This document shows positions 34,589-45,114 of a stretch of 64,000 nt of DNA, piece by piece. The number at the start of each line of letters is the position of its first letter. The stretch's first letter is position 1. The stretch is from Anthostomella pinea (taxonomy: Eukaryota > Ascomycota > Sordariomycetes > Xylariales > Xylariaceae), in contig CAUWAG010000018.1 in NCBI GenBank assembly GCA_963556695.1, forward strand, positions 186,001 through 250,000, read 5' to 3'. The position numbers and the translations under genes are program-made. The notes beneath the pieces are model-generated. The model ran no database searches and had not been told where the DNA came from. It saw only the letters and a list, made by a program, of their open reading frames with translations.

Positions 34589-35979
34589 CTAATGAGCTGT
34601 CTCATGCTGCATTGTCTCCAACACGTACCTTGCCCTACGCAACAAGATGACGCGGCGAAAGGTAGGCATATTCCAACACATCATGTCGAGCCGCTTGACC
34701 GATAGGTGGGACTCTTCTTCTTCTTTTTCTTCTTCTTCTTCCTCTGGTGGCGCGATCTCACAAGAGCGGTCACGAGGATACCAGAAGGTCCATGCGCTGC
34801 GCAACTGTTCGCTGTAGTAGCGCCAAGCTGAAGCTTCCTCATCGCTGATAGCTGCAGTGACGAAGCGCTCCAGTTCATCGACATGAATCGAAGTATGCCC
34901 TTGTACCAAATTCGTCATTAGACTCTCGATGCCGGCAGTGTCGTCCAAGTGGAGAATACGTGGGTGTACGCGGCCGGGCCCGAATAGTCGAGTCTCGAGC
35001 ACGTGATCGCTTCTCTCCGGAAGATCATACTTCGATGTTACAAAATCGACCGACTTGAGGAATGGAAAGTTCCGTGGGTCGAACAGGTGTTTGCAAAGTA
35101 GAGCTGGGCATATGTACTGGTACTTCATCACCCGTGTGCCGACTATGACGCTTTGGGCACATTCGAAGAACCCAGATAGGGGATGGCGAACGACTCCCCT
35201 GCCATGATCTGGTGTTGGACTGAAAGAGTCGTCAAACGATAGGCTCAACGTATCTCGCGTTGGATCAAACCAGGCCCATCGAGTACGGAAGCGCGGGTTC
35301 ATGCCCAGATCACGGTACTCGGCGACGGGCATTCTGGGGTTTCTGATGGGTACAAGCTTGCCGCTGCGGCAGGCGACGGCCCTTGATTCTTGGTTGACTT
35401 GGGCTGTCGTGGGAGGATCATGGTGCGATACGAAGTCGTATACATTTTTGCCGAGGACCTGCCCTCGAACTGTAACTTCGATGAACCGGGCCATGGTGGC
35501 AATATCCCAGATCATGCATCGAATTTCGGGTGGAAGACTACCGAACTTAGGCCATTGGGCTGGATTGTCGATGCATTGCCGCAATATACGAATTTCTCCT
35601 CGGAGACTTTGGATGGTACCACCCACGTCAAAGTCTACGAGTGCGCGTGAGATCGATTTCGAGACTCCTTCGCAATATCAAGCACGTGGTGGCGGAAGTC
35701 GTCTTGCTGATCTTGTAGATTGCTGATAAAGCGGTCGAGGCTGTCGAATCTTGACATCACCAAGCTCGACTCTTCTCTGATAGCCTGGACAGACTCATGA
35801 GCTTCATCGGCGTAGGTTCGCATAGTTTCGACGTCCGGTTCATGCTCGTGGAGAGCTCGGGCCAAACCCTTCATGTCATCCCGGATTGCGGTGGAGTCTC
35901 GTCTCAGTTCATCGCACCGGTCCTCAATCAGTTGTTTGATCGGGTTAAAGTCACTCTTGGGGGAAGCCTCTGAAGACAT
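34589..35979 (-). pseudogene. 2EXR-domain protein gene with an apparent 1-nt frameshift
   Basis: The downstream part (to 34589) encodes a fungal 2EXR domain: FGSLPPEIRCMIWDIATMAR and later HHDPPTTAQVNQESRAVA, the usual Leu-Pro-x-Glu-[IL]-Arg start and NQESR motif. The C-terminus has a Glu-run (EEEEEEKEEEE) from a CTT microsatellite. No ATG precedes the domain in its frame. Directly upstream, 35979-35638 encodes a 114-residue coiled coil (MSSEASPKSDFNPIKQLIED, later SLDRFISNLQDQQDDF) in another frame. The domain frame is open back to about 35680 and reads GVSKSISRALVDFDVGG. One lost G in the GG at 35667-35668 (minus-strand AAGGAG) would join the two. 2EXR proteins are a large, poorly understood fungal family. 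It could be a real pseudogene or a sequencing error. Confidence 0.6.
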
Positions 35980-37105
35980 GGTGTTGTCGCAACGACCCGC
36001 ACGCGGGTTTGGCGCTGTGGTGTCTGGTGATCTGCGATATCGTTGATCTGTTCCGGATCACAAGAGGGTCCAGGTTCCATATCAACTGGGAAGACTAGGA
36101 CATCAACTTGGGATGTTGGGATGAAGAGAGGTTGCTCATGTAAGTTCTTGATCCATTGCCCGAACTCAGGACGTGCGAGGAGACAAAGGATGGTGCCTCA
36201 TATTACAAACCAGGCCGGAGCTCGTCAGCTGCAATCGCCCAGTGTTGCCTGGGGCAAACGATAAAGATCCTAGGCAGTGGACGTTGCTATGGGTGTCAAG
36301 GTGCCTGCGCCATTCCAATAGCTCTGGCAGCCTGCAGACATTGGACTCTGCCTGAGACTAAGTTAGGTAGATATCTGCGGATACATAGGCCTCCTCGCTC
36401 AAACCATAAGGTCAAACATAACTCAAGAAAGCTATAGCCATCATAAGTATAAGTATAGCTGTATCTACGTTCCCCAGACGAATGGGTCTCGGTGATGCTC
36501 ACCGAAGCGATGACAGGGACACGATCACTTGGCTGAGCGGCGCACTTGTCCATGTCTGCTCGTCACCCTGACGTTGGATACTCGGTGGAAGAAACCTCAT
36601 GCCCACCTGGTGACTTCGTGCCTATGGTTCTGGCTGTGTCAACTAAATCGTCAGTCTTCCCAAAGTTAATGATTGAGGGCACGACGATTTCACCCCCTTA
36701 TCGACGGAGGGACTGCAGTATACCTACGAGGGCCAAGGCCAGCGCTATACCGGCTCGTATGAAATCTTCGAGGGTGCTAGACACTGTTACTTTATTATGT
36801 AATAGATTGGAGGCGGTGATGCTGGTGTGTACCGGTTTGACAATGGTGCTTGGCCTCCAGTGCCGTCTGTCAACACTGTCAGAACAGAGTAGTGCTTTTG
36901 CCCATTGTTGCGCACTGGGGCCATTTTTGGCAGAGAATCACCATTGTTCCACCCCCTGTTGCGATTTTTCACCGATTTTATAAATGCTTCTCGATTTCAG
37001 CCGTCGATTTGATGAAAGGTAAGGATCTCCGAACGACTTCTGACCTAACTGCAACTTTCATCTCGCCAACATTTCTCTCGGATTCAAACCAACTCATAAC
37101 CAACC
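35980..37105. other. Gene-free interval of about 1.1 kb
   Basis: No supported gene. The longest frame (36546-36983, plus, 145 codons) is Cys/Ser-rich without domains or splice signals. Composition is ordinary up to the next remnant. Confidence 0.35.
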
Positions 37106-37881
37106 ATGCGTATGACCTCACCTGCCCATTCTAAGACTGGGAGAACCGGAATCAGTGAGCCAGACTTGGATTGTGAGGTACGTACTCCATCTCCCTTGTG
37201 TCGCACATAAACTGACCAAAAGTCAGCTCCAGAAACTTCGTCAGAATCTCGAGAGCGTCATCGACAAGTACAGCTTTGTGGAACTCTTGGAGATTACTTG
37301 CAACTGTAAGCACCCATGCTTGCCATCTCAAGACAGCGCTAATATGAGAGACCAGTCAAGAGAACAGTCCGGATCAAGCTACGCGACCAGGAACAGAAGA
37401 AAGCTCACAACGACGCCGCAGCACTATCTAACCTCAGAGGAAACTTTGCCTGGTCGTGATACCTGCAGAAGCCTGCCGAAGAAAGATGCGAGAGGCGAAG
37501 GAATCCACCCCTTTCGACTCATTATGGGAGGTATGTTTGACCTGGGAACCGTAACTCATGTTTGAAGCTGATTTAGAGTTACAGCTGCTGGGTCTGCGCA
37601 TTTTAAGTCAGGTTTCTGCCGTGACAGCATTCACACCATGCAGAAGTATACCATTGGATTATGGTCATTCTGTTATTGGGAAGAAGCAACATACGTGGAG
37701 GTTTTTCCTCACCACAAGTCATCTGGAGATGTTGAGCCCGGGGGCGGTGTCAGGGGTCTTTGAGCCAATCGGCAATATTCGCCCGAAAAGAGGGGTATAC
37801 GGTATCTATGAGGGCACCTATAGGGTTTACGAGATGCCTATATCAAAAGGAAGGCCAGGTTTTATTTGTATTTTATTTTAA
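37106..37881 (+). pseudogene. Uncertain spliced locus next to the AT-rich island
   Basis: ATG 37106 opens a 24-codon exon (MRMTSPAHSKTGRTG ...) ending at a GTACGT donor (37178). The acceptor at 37226 leads to LQKLRQNLESVIDKYSFVEL and a GTAAGC donor at 37306. Thereafter several frames carry coding-like stretches: KRTVRIKLRDQEQKKAHND ending at a stop (37459), AEACRRKMREAKESTPFDSL in a second frame ending at GTATGT (37528-37533), and KYTIGLWSFCYWEEATYVEV farther on. No single splice path keeps the most coding-like pieces in frame, which suggests a decayed gene, though a short product of 84 aa is formally possible. The last part overlaps the left copy of the direct repeat that brackets the island. 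I do not recognise the family. Confidence 0.3.
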
Positions 37882-37927
37882 TTTTTACTGTATGATATTT
37901 AATTGATTGCTTTTTATTTTTTATAAC
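37748..37927 (+). repeat. Left copy of the direct repeat bracketing the island
   Basis: Shares with 44187-44363 the identical core AGGGGTATACGGTAT and, about 50 bases later, AAGGCCAGGTT. In between, CTATGAGGGCACCTATAGGG here corresponds to TTATAAAGGCATATATAAGG there, so every difference in this stretch is C-to-T or G-to-A. Beyond the shared TTTATAAC at the right end the copies diverge. Confidence 0.75.
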
Positions 37928-38725
37928 GTTATATTTTAATAGTTTAAAAGCTGTTTATATAATATTAAACCGTTGAAAGTATTTAAAATAGTTGTGATTT
38001 TTGAGTTTATTATTAGCTTGTTTATTGGTTTGTTTACGTTTTTTTTTACTTAGTGATAATAATTTAAAGCTAAATATAAATTTAAGCGATATTTAAAATA
38101 TGATTAAAGACTAAATCGACGTTTATGTTATCAAATTTAAAGCTATATAAGTTTAATACGAGATTATTTTTAATAAGCGACGACGTTTTATTATACTTGA
38201 AGTCGACGTCAAACGTCATAAATTTAAAATTTATAAATTTAACATAGTACGATTTATTATCGGTATTAATCTAGGTTTAGTTATCGTATCAAATTTAACT
38301 TTAATAAATTAAGATTTGTTTCAGTTGTTACTTATTTATTTTTTATTATTAGCGAGATAATTGCGATATTTATTAGTATTTATTACGAGAGTTATTAATA
38401 TTTTTATTTACTTTGTATTTTATTTAACGTGCGGTAGAAAGGAGTAAAATTTTATAGCTTTATTAATTTTATTATTTAAATTAAAGCTGTATTTAATACG
38501 TAAGAAGACGTACGCTTAATTTAGTACGTTTTATATCCGTTATTTTATTTCGATTTAAAAAACGAGGGAGAAAGGAGTTGTTTTTATAAAAAGCCGTTAA
38601 ACGAATTTAAAATCCGATTTATAACCGGAATACTTTCTTCTAAACTAAAAATTAAAAAGCGTTTCATACTTTATTAACATAAAAAACCAAAAATTTAAGT
38701 TAGTTAATAGTTTTATAAACGATAC

Positions 38726-38927
38726 TGTTGGATCCATGTGATTCCACAGTCAAACCATCCATACAGAACCCACATGTATGATTAGATAAGAGATTAGATA
38801 CCGGATTGTAAGGTCACTTAGCCAGACCTGCAGGTCTAGCTAGACTTCTCAATCCAACCATCAGCAACATCATGACCTTGACCCAATACTTGAGTATTAT
38901 GATTGATCGTTCAAGCCTGTTCCCACA
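38726..38927 (+). mobile_element. Solo-LTR-like insertion A1 (202 bp, TSD GATAC)
   Basis: Starts TGTTGGATCC and ends CCCACA (TG...CA). The 5-bp target duplication GATAC is present on both sides (38721-38725 and 38928-38932). Composition is normal although AT-rich DNA surrounds it. About 85 percent similar by eye to A2 at 39651. Strand is arbitrary. Confidence 0.88.
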
Positions 38928-39650
38928 GATACGGTATAAAAGTTAAACGAAACCGTGAAAACTTGGTCTAATTTATATATAAAGGTATATATTTATGTTG
39001 TGTTTATTAGTAGTTTCATATTGGTTATAATGAAGTTTTAAAACGAGTTCTAGTTTAAAATCTTTTTATATGTAAAGTTTATTTAAGTTAAGGTCAGATC
39101 GCTTTATAAAGTATTTTAAGCAATATTTAACATAAAACGCTTAATATTTACTTCTTTATACCTTTTTATTATGATTTAAAGACTTATAAGTAGGTATTAA
39201 GGTATTTTTTTAAAATTATTATAGTTTTTTTTAATATTAAAAAGTTAAAGTAACCTTACGCTTCTTAATACGCTGTAAATATTTAAGACTTTTACGGTGT
39301 AATACGAACTCTTTGTTATATTATAAAGTGTTTACGATTATTAATCGCAGCTATTTTTTAGATGTTATAATTATAGCGAGATAAACTATATTATTTATTT
39401 TTATTTTTATTTTACGAGGTTAAGAAGTTATAGCTATAAGAATTATATGGTAATAAGTCATAAGTTATAGCGAGATTGTAAAGCTGAATGTTATAATTTA
39501 TTAAAACAAGTTATTATTTATTAATTTGTTTTAAGGGAAAAAATACATCTGACGTTAATATAAAAATTATTTATTAACGTAATAATTAATTGTTTATATA
39601 AGTACATAGTAAAATAAACGGAGCAGATATATAAACTTAAGCACTGATTG

Positions 39651-39854
39651 TGTTGGATCCATGCGATTCCAGACTGCAAACCATCTATACCAGGACCCAC
39701 ATGTATGATTAGATAAGATAAGATAGTGGATTGAGAGGGCACTTGGCCAGACCTTCGAGTCCAGCTAGATTCCTCTCAATCCAACTATCAGCAACATCAT
39801 GACCTTGACCCCATACTCGAGTATTATGATTGATCGTTCAAGCCTGTTCCAACA
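39651..39854 (+). mobile_element. Solo-LTR-like insertion A2 (204 bp, TSD GATTG)
   Basis: Second copy of the A1 family, same orientation. It begins TGTTGGATCC and ends TTCCAACA, so the tips are inverted repeats TGTTGGA/TCCAACA. Target duplication GATTG lies at 39646-39650 and 39855-39859. No internal region or primer-binding site remains, so the simplest reading is a solo LTR left by recombination; a small non-autonomous element is the alternative. Confidence 0.88.
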
Positions 39855-42500
39855 GATTGGAATATAATTTATCGTAATAAAGTTGAAATCAATAGTTAGT
39901 TTTATTTATTTAAGCCTGAATTAAGCTTTAAGAATGTTAATTATAATATAATTGTTTTTTAGTTATTATTTTAAACTAATACGAATAATCCATATAAACA
40001 GTGTTAAAAAACACGTTTAGAACGATTTATTATTATAAACGTACCTGGATTAACTATAATATTAAAAATTAACTAGTTTAAAAAGGTCGAAATGCATATT
40101 AATTAAGTTATAAAGTAGTAACAGTTTTCTATATTTTTAAAATATATCCGTTTTAGTTGCTTTGTTAAAAAAGTAGGCCATTATTATCTAGTTATAATTA
40201 TAACGCATAGTATATTTATTAATTTTATAATTAAACAAGATTTTACTTTAATCTATTAAAAAAATTTCTAAACGTATAAAGCGGCATATAACCAATTGTG
40301 TAGATGTTCTTTTAATAAAAAAACAAGTAAGTTATTAAACATTTTAGTATATAATTACGTTATGGAGTTTTAAAATAGTAAAAAGCTTTTTTGAAATATT
40401 ATGCGAGTATTTAAATATTATTAAGCGGAAAGGCTAGATCTATTAAAGTTTTAACTTTATTAAAATATTTATTTTATTCGTTAAAACGGTACGTTACGTT
40501 TACATATTAATTATAAAGGATTAAATACGATTATAGGAAAGAACCGCGGCTTGCTATTATTAATTTAAGAGATTCTAAATTGCTTATCGACCGTAGTTAT
40601 GGTTTTTAAAATCGACTTAAGAAACGTATATTATAAGATAAAATAAAACAAAATAAAAGACTGTATTTTATATACAGTACGACTATCTTAAATATATAAT
40701 GATATTATTTAACTTAATTAACCTATTAATAACCCTTTAATTCCATATTAATTGCGCTTTAACCGGCTTTATCCATATTATTTACATTATTTATTTTAAC
40801 AATATTTTTATTTATAGTTTAGATTTCGACTAATATGAAGAATATATTCGAGCTATATTTAAGTAATTATGAAAATAAAAGCTGTACGTTAATTCTATCA
40901 AGTATAAGTCTTATATGAAAAAAGAATATTATTCTTAAACTTTATTATAATTAATAATAATAATAGAATTGTTATAAAGTAAAGCCGTATTAAAGCTTTT
41001 AAGATTAGCTAGTTATTTAAAACGTATATAATATTTAAGTATTTTCTTAGCTTTTCTTAGCTTTTACTGATAGTTTATCGTTAAATATTTGAAAATTACA
41101 TCTTTAGTAATAAATATATTACGATTAAATATAAAAGCGTAGTATAAATTGTTTTTTAATATAAGAAATATATTTTGAATATTAATAATAGCTTTGATAA
41201 AGGCGGACATATCACGTTATTTTAATATCAAGTTATTTATTAATATTGAGATAAATATATTTATAGAAGTAATTAAAGCCGTTTTTTATAACTTTATAAA
41301 GACGATAAATAATATTTAATAGCTTCTAAGTTTTATGAGACAAGCTTTGAAAAGATACGATATAATATAGAAAATAAAAAGCTTTTTTAATTGGTAACGC
41401 TTTATAAATATAACGGTAGTATATCAATCTACGTAGCGTAATTAGTTTAAGTTATTACTGATTATTTTAATCTTAAAATTTTCGATACGAAGTAAAAGTT
41501 TAACTTAAAACAGATATAATAATTCAACAATTTTACTTTAGTAAACTTTACGGTTGAATTTCAAATAAAAGTATAAATTTTTAATAACGACTTTTTTTAA
41601 CGATTAAACTATTTACACGTAGCTTTATAAGACGACGATATAAAGACGTTATAAGATAGATTTAAGTTTTTTTTAAATCGTATAATAAGCGTAAGAATTT
41701 TACTTTCAACCTTTTTTCAAATTGTTTTATAAAAATAGCTGTAAAGTATAATGTTATACGCGGCCTGAGAGTTATTTATACGCGTTACAAAAGCGTATTA
41801 ATAATATGTTGAAATTTCGTTCAAACTGAAAGCGTAAACTTTTTACGTGAAAATTTTACAATTAAGATTATAAGTTATAAACCGTTTATCTTTTGGCTGT
41901 TTTATATGTGTAAAGCGACTGAAACGGCATCGTTTGACGAGATAAAATTTTCATTTTTATATATAATAAAGAGACAAGTTTGTATATAGTAATGATTAAG
42001 ATAAAAAGCGAACTCAAAGTAAATAGATTATAATTTTGATTTAGTTATAAGACGAAGTCGACAGGTTATTTAAATATAAGGGTGTTATATATATTTTAAA
42101 TAACCGTAAAATAAAGAAAATTTTCATTTATTAATATTATAACTTGCTTATAATAGGATATTAAGGCTAGATCAAGACGTGTAAGCTTTGTATACGTAAT
42201 TATTTTTTAAAAAGTTAAAAACGAGACGTAAAAGTTTAAATTAAGAATTGCCTATGATATTAACAAAGTAAATTAATTTATTATTTATTATATAAGAATT
42301 ATAAGCCGTTATCAATATTTAACCGACCTAGATAAGAATTAAGTATTTAGCTGTATTACAAGATTATTACTTTTTATACGATTTAATTTTAATAAATAAG
42401 CCGATTTTATATCAATTGTTTTAATTAGTTTATGAAATATAGTTGTTATATTTCATATATATTTATTCTTATAGTAGCCGGCTTTGTAAATATTATATTT

Positions 42501-42704
42501 TGTCAGATGTTGGATCTCAGGATATGGTGCCCTTAGGTGAAGTACCCACTAGGGGGCTGTTAAGAGAACAGTGGATCCCTCCTAGTATGGTGCAGTATGG
42601 TATTTAGCTGTAGATTAGCCTTGCCAAGCATACTTGAGAATGACAACAACATTTGCAGCGACCGCTCACACCCCCAAGGCTTGTGACCCTTCTAGAATCT
42701 CACA
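42501..42704 (+). mobile_element. Solo-LTR-like insertion B (204 bp, TSD TATTT)
   Basis: A normal-composition block begins TGTCAGATGTTGG and ends GAATCTCACA. TATTT flanks it on both sides (42496-42500 and 42705-42709). Length matches the A family but the sequence is different apart from a TGTTGGATC string near the start. TATTT is not rare in this AT-rich context, so the duplication alone is weaker evidence than for A1 and A2; the composition edges agree with it. Confidence 0.75.
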
Positions 42705-42840
42705 TATTTTATTATATCTTTAGCTTATATAATATTTTAAAGGTATTGTTTTGAACTAAGGATTTTTATTCATAAGTGGTTTTTAATAATCGTTATATTA
42801 TTAATTTTAAATCTAGCGTAAACTTAATACTGTATATTAT

Positions 42841-43358
42841 TGTTACGAATCAACGAACGGTGCGGCCTGATAGCAGACCTAGAAGGGACTATTGGAAACA
42901 GATTGACCAGAGAGTGGGGTGCTGATCATTGGAGAGATTGGAGCAACGGAGCAACGGTACACAGATCACGCGACCAGCAGAGCCTGGGTCACGTGACTAA
43001 GAATTTGGATCACTGGATCACCATGGTGATCCAGTGAGCAGGAGCACCTTGGATCACCGGTGATCCAGGGTGAACCACCTAATCAGTGAGGGAGAGATTG
43101 GATATATAAAGACAGACATTTCCCAACCAGATAGATAGACAGTCTCTACCTCAGTGATCAATCTAAGCATCTTAGCCAACCCTAAGGTGAGAGAAATCTC
43201 CTGACGACTTGACTACACAGTGAACCCAGTTAAGACCAAGCCCCAGCATCTGAGTGTCTTCTAGTTGACAGAAGCCTCTATCGTCCTTTGTGTTGACTTA
43301 CCTCAGAACATAAACCCTATAGAACCCTTTAGCCTTATAAGTTAGACGGCTCGTCACA
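42841..43358 (+). mobile_element. LTR-like segment C (518 bp) with TATA box and palindromes
   Basis: Normal-composition block whose tips form an imperfect inverted repeat, TGTTACGA at the start and TCGTCACA at the end, as in gypsy-type LTRs. Inside are GATATATAAAGAC at about 43102-43114, a plausible LTR promoter TATA box, and the palindromes noted separately. The flanks ATTAT and TTACA do not form an exact target duplication, so either one flank has mutated or the boundary is slightly off. No internal retrotransposon sequence adjoins, consistent with a solo LTR. No RIP is visible despite its length. Confidence 0.7.
43011..43036. repeat. Perfect 26-bp palindrome within LTR-like segment C
   Basis: The sequence reads the same on both strands, from CACTGGATCACC through CATGG to the mirrored end. 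A second perfect palindrome of 18 bp (TGGATCACCGGTGATCCA) follows at 43050-43067, sharing the GGATCACC half-site. A CACGTG core lies at about 42991. Several GGATCAC(C/T) half-sites in one short stretch look like a protein-binding array. Confidence 0.85.
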
Positions 43359-44186
43359 TTACAGTATTGAATTATATTTATTACCTATATATTATAGTAA
43401 CGATGTCTTTATTTATTTAACGTTTATATACTTTTATTTTTACGCTTAAAAGTTTACGAAGTTAATACGAAAAAGTATAAAAAAAGGCTGATACGTATTT
43501 ATATTGTATTTATAAACCGTTTTATAGTTACTAGCGATTTTTATTGTACATAAAAAATACAGTTTATTTTATTTTTAATTATTAACAGTTACCGGATCGG
43601 GCCCAAAGCGGACCCGGGTTGGATATATTTATATAATAACCGTTTCTTACTGTTTTAAAAACCGTCTTTTACATTAAAAAGGTTATAACGGTCACGATTT
43701 ATATATAAAACAAAGTTTATCGTTATAAATTTAATAAAAAGGTTTCATTAGCCATTATATTTATTAAAATATAAGATTTTTACGGAAAGGGTTGAAAATA
43801 AGTATAAAATAAGTAATAAATAAGGAAGTATAATATATAAAAAGCTGCAGTATATAATAAAATACGAAGTAATAAAATGCGAAGTATTAAAAAGTACGAT
43901 ATATAACGGAGTACGATATAAAAAACCGAACTTTATTATTACATAAAAAAAGAAAGGAAGTTTTATAAGATTTTTATAAGATTTTTTTAATATATAAAAT
44001 AAGTAAGCTTTTGATTAAATTTTTTTATTACCGCTTATTAATTTATATATAAACTACTTACTTGCTACGTATAAACTATTTATAACCATATTATTATTAT
44101 TATTATTACTATTTTATTGCTATTATTTATACTTTATAATAGCTTTTTAAAAAGCTAACAATAACCTTTATTAAAAAGGATAACTT

Positions 44187-44363
44187 TATCAAAGAGTTTT
44201 AAGCTACTCGGCGATATTTGCTTAAAAAGGGGTATACGGTATTTATAAAGGCATATATAAGGTTTATAAAATGTTTACAATAAAGAAAGGCCAGGTTCTA
44301 ACTGTATTTTACTTTACTTTTTATTATACAATACTTAATTAACTGCTTTTTTCACTTTATAAC
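44187..44363 (+). repeat. Right copy of the direct repeat bracketing the island
   Basis: The more AT-rich partner of 37748-37927. Normal composition resumes within about 30 bases of its end. Confidence 0.75.
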
Positions 44364-45114
44364 ACCACGCCTTAACACGGTGCTTAGTTGCGACAAATGC
44401 AAAGATTTTAGCTCAAGTAGCAGAACAGCGCAACTTATCAATAAATTATAAGTATATGTGGAAGTGTTCATTGTGCTATTTGATATTTCAAGTGATTGTG
44501 CTACTGCTGATTTCCCACTCGTGTGTGTCGAGACCCATGAGACATCTGGACCACTGTGCCCCGGCAATCCTCGCACGATGGCAATCTACTGAGGACTTTC
44601 TACTTCCCTCAGTACTGCTATGCTAGGTATTCAGTCGCGGAGGCCCACTGTCTTATATTATAGCTTCCCGCAGTTCGAGGTGCTCGCCTCAGTACCCCCT
44701 TCATTGACCCCCTATTGTCCTCAATATGATAGACACTCCCCCCTTTCTATTGATGTAATTATACGAGTGACAATGAACATCATTCAATCCGGAAAGCAGG
44801 AAAGCGAATTCCAGGATCAATGGATAGGGCCGTGCTCTGGCTCCGCCATTGTCGCCACGGCCACTGTTTGCTTGATGCTGAGATGGATTCATCTCATCGA
44901 CCATTGCCCCTCTGCCTCGGATACTTACTTAGAAGAGCTTATAATATTCTTCTTAACCCTTTCCATCCCGGTGCTCACACATGTTTCCATCAACTTTCAA
45001 TCCGAACCCAAGAGTTACCAAAGCCTACCTCTTAACTTGGCCCATCAATCCCAACCCAAGAGCTACCACAGCCTAACACTTACCTTGACCCATCTGGCGC
45101 TCGAGATATCCAAG
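44364..45114. other. Transition from AT-rich island to normal sequence
   Basis: No supported gene. A frame open across 44620-45204 is Ser/Pro-rich with an imperfect internal repeat (AACCCAAGAGTTACCAAAGC versus AACCCAAGAGCTACCACAGC, about 50 bases apart). It may only be the leader of the 45115 locus. Confidence 0.35.

Larger units (their letters stand above)
37748..44363. mobile_element. AT-rich, RIP-like island (about 6.6 kb) bracketed by a diverged direct repeat
   Basis: From about 37.9 to 44.35 kb the sequence is extremely AT-rich, with TA in great excess and stops in all frames, as RIP leaves it. The island starts and ends with copies of one sequence in the same orientation (37748-37927 and 44187-44363), which differ largely by C/T and G/A changes. 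That could mark a RIP-destroyed LTR retrotransposon or a duplicated segment. I found no target duplication for the bracket itself. Four segments of normal composition interrupt the island and are listed separately: 38726-38927, 39651-39854, 42501-42704 and 42841-43358. A short GC-rich patch lies at 43592-43622. No coding region survives. Confidence 0.65.

Noticed and set aside
36546..36983. 145-codon Cys/Ser-rich open frame
   Set aside because: No recognised motif or splice support.
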